A stretch of DNA of 45,650 nucleotides from Paludibacteraceae bacterium (GCA_016938015.1 JAFGVL010000039.1:1-45650); one strand, 5' to 3'. Shown: positions 8,416 to 17,434, numbered from the stretch's first letter. The notes: generated from the sequence alone by a model not told the origin. Program-made: numbers and translations.

Positions 8416-8871
8416 ATGTCGTTAAACAAAGTTATTTTAATCGGAAATGTGGGCAGAGACCCTGAAGTTAAATATTTTGATAATGGAAATACAATTGCTA
8501 ATCTTACAATTGCTACCAACGAAAGAAGTTACACCTTACAAAACGGTACTGTTATTCCCGAAAGAACAGAATGGCACAACATTGTGGTAAGAAAAGACCA
8601 AGCACAATTTGTAGAAAAGTATGTAAAAAAAGGTTCTAGCGTATATGTAGAAGGAAAAATACGAACACGCGATTACGAAAAAGATGGCATAAAAAGATAT
8701 GTTACTGAAATTTATGCCGATAGAATTGAGTTTTACGGTACCGGTCGTAAACCCGAAAATGCCAACGAAACCAGCAATGCAACGGTTGCAAGCAACAATC
8801 CGGTTCCAACTGCAGAACCGGCTCCATTTAACGAAGCTGCAGCAAATTCGACTGACGATTTGCCGTTTTAA
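8416..8871 (+). CDS. ssb: Single-stranded DNA-binding protein
   Basis: A 151-residue protein with an N-terminal OB fold (LNKVILIGNVGRDPEV, then WHNIVV, and the GSSVYVEGKIRTRDYEKDG loop). A low-complexity Asn/Ala/Pro linker leads to the acidic tip DDLPF, which recruits repair and replication partners. The order mutY-ssb-gldE-gldD is common in Bacteroidota. Confidence 0.95.
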   Translation: MSLNKVILIGNVGRDPEVKYFDNGNTIANLTIATNERSYTLQNGTVIPERTEWHNIVVRKDQAQFVEKYVKKGSSVYVEGKIRTRDYEKDGIKRYVTEIYADRIEFYGTGRKPENANETSNATVASNNPVPTAEPAPFNEAAANSTDDLPF

Positions 8872-8911
8872 TTAAAACATAGATTATTTTCATCTAAAAT
8901 GATTATTTTTG

Positions 8912-8940
8912 CAAGGACGGTTTATCCGTCCTTGTTTTGT
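8912..8940 (+). terminator. Terminator after ssb
   Basis: A 9-bp GC-rich stem CAAGGACGG / CCGTCCTTG with a 5-base loop, followed by TTTTGTTT. It lies 40 bases after ssb and 20 bases before gldE. Confidence 0.75.
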
Positions 8941-8959
8941 TTAACCAAATAGACTTATT

Positions 8960-10306
8960 TTGAATTCTTTTATTGTTTCTCTTACCGAATCTTTCAATGC
9001 TGTAGAAACGAATCCCTTCTCGGCGTACTATATTTTGTATCTACTCATTTGTTTAGGTTTAGTGTATTCTTCGGCATTCTTGTCTGCTTCCGAAACCTCA
9101 TTTTTTTCCTTATCGCCAAACGATATCAGCGAGCTGGACGAAGAAAATAAATCGCACAAAACACTCTTAGATTTGCGCTCAAACCCCGAAAAGTTACTGG
9201 CAACTATTTTAATTGCAAACGATTTTGTGAATATAGGCCTCATTACCTTAGCTACTTTTACTATTAACAGCATGGTCGATTTTTCTGACGCTCTGTTGCT
9301 TGGCTTTGTTGTTCAAACTATACTTATCACCTTTATTTTGTTACTTTTTAGCGAAATACTTCCGAAAATTTATGCTACCCATCACGCAAAAAAGATTGCT
9401 ATAATTGCCGCTCCTGTTCTTAAATTTTGCCAACAAGCAACAGCTCCTTTTGTAAAACTATTGGTAAACTCTACCAAAACAATCAATAAAAAATTAGCGT
9501 CGAAAAAATTTGGCAATATCTCTGTAAACCAATTATCAAACGCTCTAAAGCTTACAACCAATAGCGAAGAAGACAACGAAATACTGGAAGGAATTGTAAA
9601 GTTTGGAAATATAAATGTGAACCAAATAATGACTCCTCGCACTCAAATGGTTGATATTGAAATTACCAGTTCTTTTAAACAAGTATTGGAAAGGGTAATA
9701 GAATCAGGATACTCCAGAATGCCCGTTTTTAGTAAAACAGAAGATAACATCAAAGGCATTTTGTACATAAAAGATTTATTGCCTCACCTCGAAAAAAACA
9801 ATCAATTTAAATGGCAAACGCTTATACGACAAGCTTATTTTGTGCCCGAAACAAAGATGATTGACGATTTGCTGGCCGATTTTCAAAAAGATAAGATTCA
9901 CATTGCTATCGTTGTCGACGAATTTGGTGGAACATCGGGATTAATTACCTTAGAAGATATTTTAGAAGAAATTGTTGGCGAAATAAATGATGAATACGAC
10001 GACGACGATAAATTATATACCCTCATTGATAAAAATACCTACCTTTTTGAAGCTAAAATAATGCTTACCGATTTTTTTAAAATTGAGGGCATAGAAGAAT
10101 TTGCTTTCAGCAAGATTGCTGAAGAAGCAGACACCTTAGCCGGATTAATTTTGGAGCTCAAAGGCGAAATACCTGCAGTTAACGAACTAATCAGGTATAA
10201 AAACTATGCCTTCGAAATTGTTGAAGCAGACGACAGACACATAGAAAAAGTTAAATTACACCTAAACGAACCTTATGAACAAGATGATGCAAAAAACACT
10301 GTATAA
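8960..10306 (+). CDS. gldE: Gliding-motility-associated protein GldE (CNNM/CorC-type membrane protein)
   Basis: A 448-residue inner-membrane protein. The first 170 residues carry three to four hydrophobic segments of the CNNM transmembrane domain (FLSASETSFFSLSPND). A pair of CBS domains follows (IMTPRTQMVDIE and VVDEFGGTSGLITLEDILEEIVGEI), then a C-terminal CorC/HlyC transporter-associated domain. Generic searches call this a hemolysin or CorC-like protein. The immediate overlap with gldD identifies it as GldE, which in Flavobacterium supports gliding and type IX secretion. The start is a TTG at 8960; no in-frame ATG precedes the membrane domain. Confidence 0.88.
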   Translation: MNSFIVSLTESFNAVETNPFSAYYILYLLICLGLVYSSAFLSASETSFFSLSPNDISELDEENKSHKTLLDLRSNPEKLLATILIANDFVNIGLITLATFTINSMVDFSDALLLGFVVQTILITFILLLFSEILPKIYATHHAKKIAIIAAPVLKFCQQATAPFVKLLVNSTKTINKKLASKKFGNISVNQLSNALKLTTNSEEDNEILEGIVKFGNINVNQIMTPRTQMVDIEITSSFKQVLERVIESGYSRMPVFSKTEDNIKGILYIKDLLPHLEKNNQFKWQTLIRQAYFVPETKMIDDLLADFQKDKIHIAIVVDEFGGTSGLITLEDILEEIVGEINDEYDDDDKLYTLIDKNTYLFEAKIMLTDFFKIEGIEEFAFSKIAEEADTLAGLILELKGEIPAVNELIRYKNYAFEIVEADDRHIEKVKLHLNEPYEQDDAKNTV

Positions 10307-10865
10307 AGGGTTAATCCTATTCATTACAACTCTTGTTGTAGGTTCTTGCTCCAACCACACGCCCAAGCCGTATGCCTATTTCAGAATAGATTTACCACCA
10401 AACAGTTATCAAACTTTTGATAGCACCTATCCGCCTTGCACCTTCGATATTTCAACCTTTTCAACCGTTGTGCCACGCAAATCGAAAAACAGCAAAGAAG
10501 AATGGCTGGATATTGTTTACCCCACCTTTAACGGCAGAATATATTGCAGTTATGTAAAAGTAAACAACGATTTTAGAAGACTCAGTGAAGAAAGCCGCGA
10601 TTTAGTGTATAAACACACCGTTAGAGCCGATGCTATAATTGAACACCCGTACGAAAATGCCGAAGCAAATGTGTACGGAATTATTTACGAACTAACCGGT
10701 AATGCGGCCTCTCCCCTACAATTTTTGTTAACAGACAGTACCACTCATTTTTTGCGTGGAGCACTGTATTTTAATGCCGTACCCAATGCCGACTCTATTG
10801 CACCGGTTTCTGCCTTTATAGAAAAAGATTTAAAACACTTGGTAGAAAGTATTCGATGGAAATGA
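10275..10865 (+). CDS. gldD: Gliding motility lipoprotein GldD
   Basis: A 196-residue lipoprotein with a short signal sequence and lipobox VGSC near residue 22. The diagnostic GldD stretch KPYAYFRIDLPPNSYQ follows directly. In Flavobacterium johnsoniae GldD is required for gliding and chitin use linked to the type IX system. Its start lies 32 bases inside gldE in another frame, so translation is probably coupled. Two more ATG codons at 10284 and 10287 are also possible starts. Confidence 0.9.
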   Translation: MNKMMQKTLYKGLILFITTLVVGSCSNHTPKPYAYFRIDLPPNSYQTFDSTYPPCTFDISTFSTVVPRKSKNSKEEWLDIVYPTFNGRIYCSYVKVNNDFRRLSEESRDLVYKHTVRADAIIEHPYENAEANVYGIIYELTGNAASPLQFLLTDSTTHFLRGALYFNAVPNADSIAPVSAFIEKDLKHLVESIRWK

Positions 10866-10948
10866 AAAAGAAGTTAGACGATGTCAGAAGAAATTATCGG
10901 GACTTAGAAGAAAAATATCACAGCTTTTTCTCAATTCTTCTTTTCTCA

Positions 10949-10980
10949 CCATCTCACTATCTAACTATCTAACCATCTAA
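10949..10980. repeat. Four tandem 8-bp repeats upstream of the PPTase gene
   Basis: Four consecutive units, CCATCTCA, CTATCTAA, CTATCTAA and CCATCTAA, end 6 bases before the ATG at 10987. They are C/T/A-rich and lack purine-rich sequence, so they are not a ribosome site. Confidence 0.75.
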
Positions 10981-10986
10981 TAAGAT

Positions 10987-11616
10987 ATGCTATTCCAACT
11001 AACCATATTACCCAACGGAGCCAAACTCGGCATCTGGAAAATGGAGGAAAAGGAAGAACAACTCAAATCTCTGCTCTGCGAAGAAAGTATTACAGATAAT
11101 CGTTTTCAATCAATTAAAAACGAAGTACGCAAACTAGAATGGTTATGTACAAGAGTTCTGTTAAAAGAGCTTTGTGGAGAAGAAAAAAAAATTTGCTACA
11201 ACGAATGGGGTAAACCGAACCTCGAAGACAACAGCTTTAAAATAAGTATTTCGCACACTAAAAATTATGTGGCTGTAATGATACACCCCTCACTGGAGCT
11301 AGGTATCGACATTGAAAAAAAAAGCGACAGAGTGCTCAAACTCAAAGAAAAATTTATGTCTGATAACGAACTAAAAAACATAAATCCACACCATCAAGTT
11401 TTACACGTTTTGCTCCATTGGTCGGCCAAAGAAAGCTTGTTTAAAATTTTACCCGAAACCGAATTCGATTTTATACAACACTTACACATACAAGCTTTCA
11501 ATTTAGCAGAAAAAGGCAGTTTTGATGCCTACGAAACCCGTAGTAGGAAGAAGCAAAATTTTACTATGCACTATGAAATATTAGACGATTTTGTACTAAC
11601 TTGGACAACGAAATAA
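10987..11616 (+). CDS. 4'-phosphopantetheinyl transferase superfamily protein
   Basis: It transfers the 4'-phosphopantetheine arm of coenzyme A to carrier proteins. The 209-residue sequence has the Sfp/HetI-type motifs: ISISHTKNYVAV in the first half, LGIDIEKKSDRV with the magnesium-binding Asp and Glu near residue 103, and WSAKESLFKIL near residue 147 with the conserved Lys-Glu. It joins the GGGP synthase gene with no gap (TAA then ATG), suggesting one transcript. Its carrier protein is not encoded in the window. Confidence 0.88.
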   Translation: MLFQLTILPNGAKLGIWKMEEKEEQLKSLLCEESITDNRFQSIKNEVRKLEWLCTRVLLKELCGEEKKICYNEWGKPNLEDNSFKISISHTKNYVAVMIHPSLELGIDIEKKSDRVLKLKEKFMSDNELKNINPHHQVLHVLLHWSAKESLFKILPETEFDFIQHLHIQAFNLAEKGSFDAYETRSRKKQNFTMHYEILDDFVLTWTTK

Positions 11617-12351
11617 ATGAAAACTATTTATAGCCATATTCAATCCGCAATAACATCGCATAAAAAATTATTTGCGGTGCTTATCGATCCTGATAAATGC
11701 GTAGATAAACACCTTACGCATTTTATAGCACTTGCTCAACAAGCACAACCCGACTTCATTTTTATTGGCGGCAGTCTTACCAACCAAAGCACCGACAAAA
11801 TGATTGAAAAAATAAAAAAAAGCTGTACTATACCGGTCGTGTTATTTCCGGGCAGTGCATCGCAGTTTTCGCCGAAGGCTGATGCTCTTTTATTCTTATC
11901 TCTTATTTCAGGCAGAAACCCCGATTTTCTTATAGGGCAACATGTAGTTTCGGCTCCCTTTATCAAAAAATCGGGCATCGAAACCATTTCTACCGGCTAT
12001 ATGTTAATTGAAAGTGGCTCTACTACATCGGTAGAATATATGAGTAACACCCGCGCCATTCCACGCCAAAAAACAGGTATAGCTGTAGCTACTGCTATTG
12101 CCGGCGAACTATTAGGCAATAAACTAATTTACCTCGAAGCCGGCAGCGGTGCCACACAACCCGTACCTACACAAATAATTGAAGCCGTAAAACAACATAT
12201 TTCCGTGCCACTAATTGTAGGTGGAGGGTTACGAACCTGTAACGACATTGAACAAGCCTTACAAGCAGGTGCCGATATTATTGTTGTAGGAAATATATTG
12301 GAAAAAAACCCAGAGTTGATGGTGGAGTTTGGAAAAATGATTAAAACATAA
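11617..12351 (+). CDS. Geranylgeranylglyceryl/heptaprenylglyceryl phosphate synthase (PcrB-like)
   Basis: A TIM-barrel prenyltransferase that joins a polyprenyl diphosphate to sn-glycerol-1-phosphate, giving an ether lipid precursor. Recognisable blocks are FAVLIDPDK near residue 20, FIGGSLT, PVVLFPGSASQFS, TGYMLIESGSTTSVEYM, YLEAGSGATQPV and the phosphate-binding IVGGGLRT and ADIIVVGN at the end. At 244 residues it matches the Bacteroidota group, which characterised members show can use geranylgeranyl diphosphate. Which chain length this one uses cannot be read directly. Confidence 0.9.
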   Translation: MKTIYSHIQSAITSHKKLFAVLIDPDKCVDKHLTHFIALAQQAQPDFIFIGGSLTNQSTDKMIEKIKKSCTIPVVLFPGSASQFSPKADALLFLSLISGRNPDFLIGQHVVSAPFIKKSGIETISTGYMLIESGSTTSVEYMSNTRAIPRQKTGIAVATAIAGELLGNKLIYLEAGSGATQPVPTQIIEAVKQHISVPLIVGGGLRTCNDIEQALQAGADIIVVGNILEKNPELMVEFGKMIKT

Positions 12352-13047
12352 ATGATAATAAAAGAAGATTCAATACTAAATAATCTACCAAAAGAATTAT
12401 TACCCCAACAATTAATTATTCTTGATGGTCTTCGAATTACATCAAATCTAATTGACTATTATTATAATCAATTATTAAATGAATTACTTAACATCAGTAC
12501 AAAGAAAAAGCATGTAGGTATACCAATAATTATAGACTTTGCGTGGCAAATTCTTGATAATACAAAAAAATTCAATTCATTTTATAAAAAATTGCCTAGT
12601 ACTACAAATGATTATACTATTTTAGATCCTTTAAGTTGTATATATGATTTTAGAAATACATATCAACACATAGATGAAAGAATAGGTATATCAATAAAGA
12701 ATGAAGCTCAGTTATTTGGAGCATTGCATTGGAATTATAAAGACAATTTATCAAACAAGGCATTAGCAGGTACAATTTTGCCTGGTATTTATATAAACTG
12801 CAAATTCAACTTACAAGTAAAAAAATCTAATAATTGTGAAACTGGTTTTAGTAATATTATTTTGCAAACAATTGATAATAATAAGAGAAACGATATATCC
12901 ATAATAGATTTAATAATAAAAATTCAAAATATAATAATCAAACTTGAAGAGACTTTAAATCTGCAGTTTAAAGAAAAGAAAGTACTTCCATATAACTGGG
13001 AGCGTGAAAAAGATATTACAATTCTTGGTAAAGTGGAAGATAAATAA
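12352..13047 (+). CDS. Unknown protein with a HEPN-like R-N-x3-H motif
   Basis: A 231-residue protein I do not recognise. It begins on the base after the GGGP synthase stop, yet its composition differs: it is strongly AT-rich and dense in Asn, Ile and Lys. Residues 101-106 read RNTYQH, followed by IDERI. This fits the R-polar-x3-H signature of HEPN domains, which occur in RNases of toxin and defence systems and in non-catalytic helper proteins. The surrounding predicted helices agree. No antitoxin-like partner is adjacent, and the gene converges with the rhomboid gene with a 13-base gap. It could be a lone acquired gene. The function is not established. Confidence 0.6.
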   Translation: MIIKEDSILNNLPKELLPQQLIILDGLRITSNLIDYYYNQLLNELLNISTKKKHVGIPIIIDFAWQILDNTKKFNSFYKKLPSTTNDYTILDPLSCIYDFRNTYQHIDERIGISIKNEAQLFGALHWNYKDNLSNKALAGTILPGIYINCKFNLQVKKSNNCETGFSNIILQTIDNNKRNDISIIDLIIKIQNIIIKLEETLNLQFKEKKVLPYNWEREKDITILGKVEDK

Positions 13048-13060
13048 TTAGTCTTTAATA

Positions 13061-13798
13061 CTAATGCCCATTACTACCTTCCCTTTTCTCATTCTCATTC
13101 TCCTTACTCTGTTCTACGTTCTCTTTCTGTTCCTCGCCTTCTAACTCAAAACTTTCAGCGTATTCTGCCAAGTTTTTTTCATCTTCACTTTCCAGTTCCT
13201 CGTGCCACTCTTTTACCGGGCGTTGCGGACCTTGTTTGCGGTATAAAACAGCTAATAAACTACCCACTATAGCTCCCGACAAATGGCCTTCCCACGATTC
13301 GTTAGGAAAGGCCTGCCATGGAAATACATGCCATACCATATTGCCGTAAAAAAACACTACAATGAGTGCAATGGCAATCAAAGGAGCGTATTTACGAATA
13401 ACCCCACTCCAAAATAAAAAAAACGCTTGCGCATAAATTAACCCACTGGCACCAATATGCAAACTATCGCGCCCTATCGCCCACAGTATAAAACCGGTAA
13501 ATAACCACCCAAGCACTAAGACCTTATCGGCTATTTTTCCATAAAAATAAAACAACGAAAGGGTAAGTATGAAAAGAGAAACCACATTATTTAGCAAATG
13601 GTTACTATCGGCATGAACAAGTACATGTGTAACTATACCGTGTAAATATTCTAATTTACGAGGAAATACACCTAAAAAATTGAATTTAACGCCCAACAAC
13701 AGTTCAACCACAAAAAGCAACACAAGTAAAAACACCAAAAGCCCTGCTATAAAAAGCGAATTCTTAAAATGCTGCTGATGGGTTCTTATTTCATTCAT
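13061..13798 (-). CDS. Rhomboid family intramembrane serine protease
   Basis: A polytopic membrane protease with about six hydrophobic segments. The catalytic Ser lies in GASGLIY near residue 118, and the partner His in WEGHLSG near residue 170. The HADSNHLLNN stretch before the second helix is the conserved His/Asn region of rhomboids. The last 45 residues are a hydrophilic, Glu-rich cytoplasmic tail (EELESEDEKN and EENVEQSKEN). The ATG at 13798 lies only a few bases after a -7 element, so the mRNA may be nearly leaderless. The substrate is unknown. Confidence 0.88.
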   Translation of the reverse strand: MNEIRTHQQHFKNSLFIAGLLVFLLVLLFVVELLLGVKFNFLGVFPRKLEYLHGIVTHVLVHADSNHLLNNVVSLFILTLSLFYFYGKIADKVLVLGWLFTGFILWAIGRDSLHIGASGLIYAQAFFLFWSGVIRKYAPLIAIALIVVFFYGNMVWHVFPWQAFPNESWEGHLSGAIVGSLLAVLYRKQGPQRPVKEWHEELESEDEKNLAEYAESFELEGEEQKENVEQSKENENEKREGSNGH

Positions 13799-13802
13799 AC
13801 AA

Positions 13803-13810
13803 CAAAGATA
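13803..13810 (-). promoter_or_regulatory. -7 element of the rhomboid gene
   Basis: TATCTTTG on the minus strand ends 4 bases before the ATG at 13798. Normal spacing puts the transcription start at or within two bases of the start codon. Confidence 0.5.
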
Positions 13811-13862
13811 GCATAAGTAGTAGAATTTGGTTTTTTGTTAATAACTTCTTTTCTATTAAAAC

Positions 13863-13891
13863 TTTGAGTCGCAAATTAAAATTTATCTTTG
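13863..13891 (+). promoter_or_regulatory. Upstream recA promoter (P1)
   Basis: TTTG (13863-13866), a 17-base spacer and TATCTTTG (13884-13891), about 155 bases before recA. Confidence 0.5.
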
Positions 13892-13898
13892 AAATAAG

Positions 13899-13929
13899 TT
13901 TGCATTTTTTATATTAAAATGTATTTTTG
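13899..13929 (+). promoter_or_regulatory. Main recA promoter (P2)
   Basis: TTTG (13899-13902), exactly 19 bases, then TATTTTTG (13922-13929). This is one of the best matches to the Bacteroidota consensus in the window. No clear LexA-like dyad overlaps it. Confidence 0.65.
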
Positions 13930-14046
13930 TAAACTGCAAAGTATAATAATTTCAAGTTTTATATTTCAGGTTTAAAATTAAATAACAATCTGATAATGCT
14001 ATATAAATTTGAAATTTGGAATCTAAAATTTTAAACCATTAATATT

Positions 14047-15054
14047 ATGTCTGAAAAAGAAATTAAAAAACCGTCCGTTGAGAAACTAAAAGCTTTACAA
14101 TTAGCTATGGACAAAATTGATAAAGACCATGGCAAAGGCACCATTATGAAAATGGGCGACCATGTGTACGAGAATGTTCCCGTTATTCCAACCGGTTCGG
14201 TAGGTTTAAATATTGCCTTGGGCGTAGGCGGTTATCCTCGTGGTCGCGTTATTGAAATCTACGGACCGGAGTCATCGGGTAAAACCACCTTGGCAATCCA
14301 TGCTATGGCTGAAGTTCAAAAACAAGGCGGTATTGCTGCTTTTATTGATGCAGAGCATGCTTTTGATAGATTTTATGCCGAAAAATTAGGGGTAGATATT
14401 GAGAACCTGCTTATCTCTCAACCCGATAGTGGCGAACAAGCTCTGGAAGTAGCCGACCAACTTATTCGTTCCTCGGCAGTAGATTTAGTGGTTATTGACT
14501 CGGTTGCAGCCTTAACTCCTAAAGCTGAATTAGAAGGCGATATGGGTGATTCTAAAATGGGCTTACAAGCACGCTTAATGTCGCAAGCCTTACGTAAACT
14601 AACGGCTAATATCAATAAAACCAATACTACCTGTATTTTTATCAACCAATTACGTGAAAAAATCGGTGTAATGTTCGGAAACCCTGAAACTACTACCGGA
14701 GGTAATGCGTTGAAGTTCTATGCTTCGGTACGCTTAGATATCCGTAAAATAGGGCAAATAAAAGACGGCGAAGAAGTGATTGGCAACCAAACCCGTGTTA
14801 AAGTGGTGAAAAATAAAATTGCCCCTCCTTTTCGTAAAGCAGAATTCGATATTATGTTTGGCGAAGGTATTTCCTATAGCGGCGAAATTGTTGATTTAGG
14901 CTCCGACTTGGGTGTAATTAAAAAAAGCGGTTCGTGGTTTAGCTATGGCGAAACTAAATTAGGTCAAGGACGCGATGCTGTAAAACAATTGCTTAAAGAC
15001 AACCCCGAATTGATGGCTGAATTAGCAGGGAAAATTGCTGAAGCTATGAAATAA
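14047..15054 (+). CDS. recA: Recombinase RecA
   Basis: The strand-exchange protein for homologous recombination and SOS co-protease activity. Walker [10 protein letters not shown] is near residues 73-81, Walker B is in [10 protein letters not shown], and the DNA-binding loop L2 region includes [19 protein letters not shown]. At 335 residues it is at the short end for RecA, and the C-terminal tail lacks the long acidic extension of E. coli RecA. Two tandem promoters lie in the 248-base gap before it. The TSP3-repeat gene follows after 29 bases. Confidence 0.97.
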   Translation: MSEKEIKKPSVEKLKALQLAMDKIDKDHGKGTIMKMGDHVYENVPVIPTGSVGLNIALGVGGYPRGRVIEIYGPESSGKTTLAIHAMAEVQKQGGIAAFIDAEHAFDRFYAEKLGVDIENLLISQPDSGEQALEVADQLIRSSAVDLVVIDSVAALTPKAELEGDMGDSKMGLQARLMSQALRKLTANINKTNTTCIFINQLREKIGVMFGNPETTTGGNALKFYASVRLDIRKIGQIKDGEEVIGNQTRVKVVKNKIAPPFRKAEFDIMFGEGISYSGEIVDLGSDLGVIKKSGSWFSYGETKLGQGRDAVKQLLKDNPELMAELAGKIAEAMK

Positions 15055-15083
15055 TATTATTCAATAATTAAAACCTACTTATT

Positions 15084-15806
15084 ATGAAAAAGAACAAAAA
15101 AATTAGTTTATTAATTAGTATAGGTCTATTTATCATTTATCCCCATTTATTTGCTATAGCTATTGACACAGACGGGGATGGAATATCTGACCTAACTGAC
15201 AATTGTCCCAATCTATTTAATCCTGGACAAGAGGATTATGATGGCGATGGTATTGGGGATCTTTGTGACAACTGTATTATAATATCAAATTTGGACCAAA
15301 ATGATATTGATAATGACAAGATTGGTAATGTGTGTGATAACTGTCCAAATATTAGCAATATGGATCAAACAGACGCCGATGGGGATGGTATTGGTGATGC
15401 TTGCGACAACTGTCCTTCAGTAGCTAATGCGGATCAAGCGGATGCTGATGGAGATTTAAAAGGGGATGCTTGTGATAATTGTCCGATGGTTGCTAATGCC
15501 GACCAAGCAGATAGCGATATGGATGGCACGGGCGATGTATGTGATGCAACCGGCATCAACGAAACAAGCAACAAATTTTCCGTATCTCCTAATCCCGGTA
15601 CGAATGTAATTTTAATTAGTGGAAATACACAAGAAATTTCTAAAGTTGAACTTATTACTTTAAGTGGTAATATGGTTCTATCTACAACAACTACTAATAA
15701 TGTTGCCATCGAAATAAAAACAGAATCGATAGTAGCTGGGACTTATATCATCCGCTTATTTGCTAATGATGAAGTAGTTTACACGCAAAAATGGATTAAA
15801 AAATAA
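15084..15806 (+). CDS. Secreted thrombospondin type 3 repeat protein with T9SS sorting domain
   Basis: A 240-residue exported protein. A signal peptide (residues 1-26) is followed by about six calcium-binding TSP3 repeats of the form DxDGDGIGDxCDNCP from residue 28 to 155. The last 80 residues (FSVSPNPGTNVILISG to VVYTQKWIKK) are a type A T9SS C-terminal sorting domain, so the protein should cross the outer membrane and be anchored or released. This matches GldD/GldE in the same window. The distance to recA is short, but a shared function is unlikely. Confidence 0.88.
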   Translation: MKKNKKISLLISIGLFIIYPHLFAIAIDTDGDGISDLTDNCPNLFNPGQEDYDGDGIGDLCDNCIIISNLDQNDIDNDKIGNVCDNCPNISNMDQTDADGDGIGDACDNCPSVANADQADADGDLKGDACDNCPMVANADQADSDMDGTGDVCDATGINETSNKFSVSPNPGTNVILISGNTQEISKVELITLSGNMVLSTTTTNNVAIEIKTESIVAGTYIIRLFANDEVVYTQKWIKK

Positions 15807-15855
15807 TTACCCATTTTCACGCAAAAACGCAAAGAAAATTCACACAAATTCAACA

Positions 15856-15892
15856 AAAAGAGCCTCTAAAATTAATTTTCAGAGGCTCTTTT
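15856..15892. terminator. Bidirectional terminator between the TSP3 gene and the DUF302 operon
   Basis: AAAAGAGCCTCT (15856-15867) and AGAGGCTCTTTT (15881-15892) form a 12-bp stem with a 13-base loop between convergent genes, with T or A runs on both sides. Confidence 0.8.
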
Positions 15893-15907
15893 GATAAAAA
15901 TAATTTT

Positions 15908-16414
15908 TTAATACAAGGTAAATTTTAGGTTTATAAAACGCATCATATCTTCTACTTCTAACGATACTTTTTCGATAATCTCCTCTTCTACTCCACCAAA
16001 AATTTTACCCATTATAGCTCCATTCATTGTAGAAACATAAACTTGACCGTCAGATTTCTCATATACGGCAAAGGTTTTGGGCATCATATTACCCAAGGCT
16101 TTCCGATCATCGGCAACCAACATCTCGGCCGAATATTTACCTGAACAATATTTGATAATTTTATAATTACCAATCTCAAAACCACCATTATCTTTGGCTT
16201 CTTTATTTTGATCAATAACTTCAGTTACATGCCATCCGGCTTTCTCGTTAATCCGTTTAACCATAAGGTCAACGGTTTTATTAAAATCATACGGACTTTT
16301 CATCTCTTTAATCATCATATCATCGGTAGAAATACTAATAACAACAGCCGTAAAAATAATTCCCAACAGAAATCCAAACAGCAAGATTACGGTTCCTTTT
16401 ATATTTTTTTTCAT
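15908..16414 (-). CDS. Membrane-anchored DUF302 protein
   Basis: Residues 7-28 are a hydrophobic N-terminal anchor or uncleaved signal. The remaining 140 residues match DUF302 (TT1751-like fold): DFNKTVDLMVKRINEKAGW near the start, an invariant-type Cys (KYCSGKYS), MMPKTFAVYEKSDG, and VYVSTMNGAIMGKIFGG. DUF302 proteins are small and often sit beside redox and sulfur-metabolism genes; their biochemistry is not settled. It is the last gene of the leftward operon that includes trxB. Confidence 0.82.
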   Translation of the reverse strand: MKKNIKGTVILLFGFLLGIIFTAVVISISTDDMMIKEMKSPYDFNKTVDLMVKRINEKAGWHVTEVIDQNKEAKDNGGFEIGNYKIIKYCSGKYSAEMLVADDRKALGNMMPKTFAVYEKSDGQVYVSTMNGAIMGKIFGGVEEEIIEKVSLEVEDMMRFINLKFTLY

Positions 16415-16476
16415 AATTATGTAATTTAAATTCTCAATTTATTTTTTTATGTGATTACTTCTCTTTATACCTGTAT

Positions 16477-17430
16477 TTATTCTTCTTCTATACAAATTCC
16501 TTCTGTTCTAATTTGTTCTATCGTTTTCCATATTACATAACTTATAACCAACACGGCAATAAGCAAATGAATAAATGCAAGGTATTTAAATACACTTGAA
16601 TCCGTAATTTGATACGCTACAGCCGAGGCGATTGTAATGGCAGTGATCGGAAAAGTAAATGCCCACCAAGACATAAAAAATTTAATACGATAAAAACTCT
16701 TGCGTAAAAAAAACAATAACACCACAAAGAAATAGCCCAACATAAGCATAAAAAGAGCAAACCCATCCCAACTCTGAGTAATACGCATATAAGCAATAAA
16801 ACCAACAGCCGGAGGAGCTATAAGTATAAACAAAGTAGGAATAAACTTTTGAGGTAATTGATGATGAAATACAGCCCTATTCAAAAACACCGTAAATAAA
16901 ACTATCCAAAAGAAAAAGCCTGCCGCAAAATAAAAATACGAAAAACTAATCGGCATATATTCCACTCCTGCTACAGGAACCAATATATTTCCTACAACAG
17001 GAATAAACCATGCTGGATTCATAAACTGAATTTCAAAATTTTTCTGAATCCAAAAAGCAATGGTATGGAACATAAAAAACGAATGTGAAATTACTCCCAT
17101 CCACCAAAGAGTCATTGATAAAAATGGCCAATAAGCCATAAAAGCAATTGATAAAAGCAACATAGAAATTGAAATCGCTGAAAAGAAATTTACCCGAATA
17201 GGATGATTATAATCAGCCTTTGTTTGTTGTGGGTAATACATGGTTTTTAATCCGTAGAAAAATGTTATAACTACAAATAAACCAAATGTTATCCACAAAA
17301 AAGCATCGAATAAAAATTTAGGAGTCCATTGTAGATGGTAAAACTTACTCAACACAATGGCGAATCCGGAAAGACCCATAACCATAGCATACATAGTTAT
17401 GGGAAAATGTTTAATTTTTTCGTTCGTCAT
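16477..17430 (-). CDS. SLAC1/TehA-type anion channel family protein
   Basis: A polytopic membrane protein with about ten hydrophobic segments and the family landmarks KHFPITMYAMVMGLSGFAI at the start and NPAWFIPVVGNILVPVAG near residue 140. Family members are the E. coli TehA and plant SLAC1 anion channels and the C4-dicarboxylate/tellurite exporters. I start at 17430 (MTNEKIKHFP), 4 bases after the trxB stop. A longer reading to 17463 would run into trxB. The position inside a thioredoxin operon suggests export of a small anion tied to redox stress, which is inference. Confidence 0.83.
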   Translation of the reverse strand: MTNEKIKHFPITMYAMVMGLSGFAIVLSKFYHLQWTPKFLFDAFLWITFGLFVVITFFYGLKTMYYPQQTKADYNHPIRVNFFSAISISMLLLSIAFMAYWPFLSMTLWWMGVISHSFFMFHTIAFWIQKNFEIQFMNPAWFIPVVGNILVPVAGVEYMPISFSYFYFAAGFFFWIVLFTVFLNRAVFHHQLPQKFIPTLFILIAPPAVGFIAYMRITQSWDGFALFMLMLGYFFVVLLFFLRKSFYRIKFFMSWWAFTFPITAITIASAVAYQITDSSVFKYLAFIHLLIAVLVISYVIWKTIEQIRTEGICIEEE

Positions 17431-17434
17431 TTTT

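Noticed and set aside
8904-8911. TATTTTTG as a gldE promoter
   Set aside because: The predicted start would fall inside the ssb terminator stem, so it is probably chance in AT-rich sequence.
8960-10306. Hemolysin annotation
   Set aside because: The CNNM/CBS/CorC architecture is often mislabelled so; the overlap with gldD identifies GldE.
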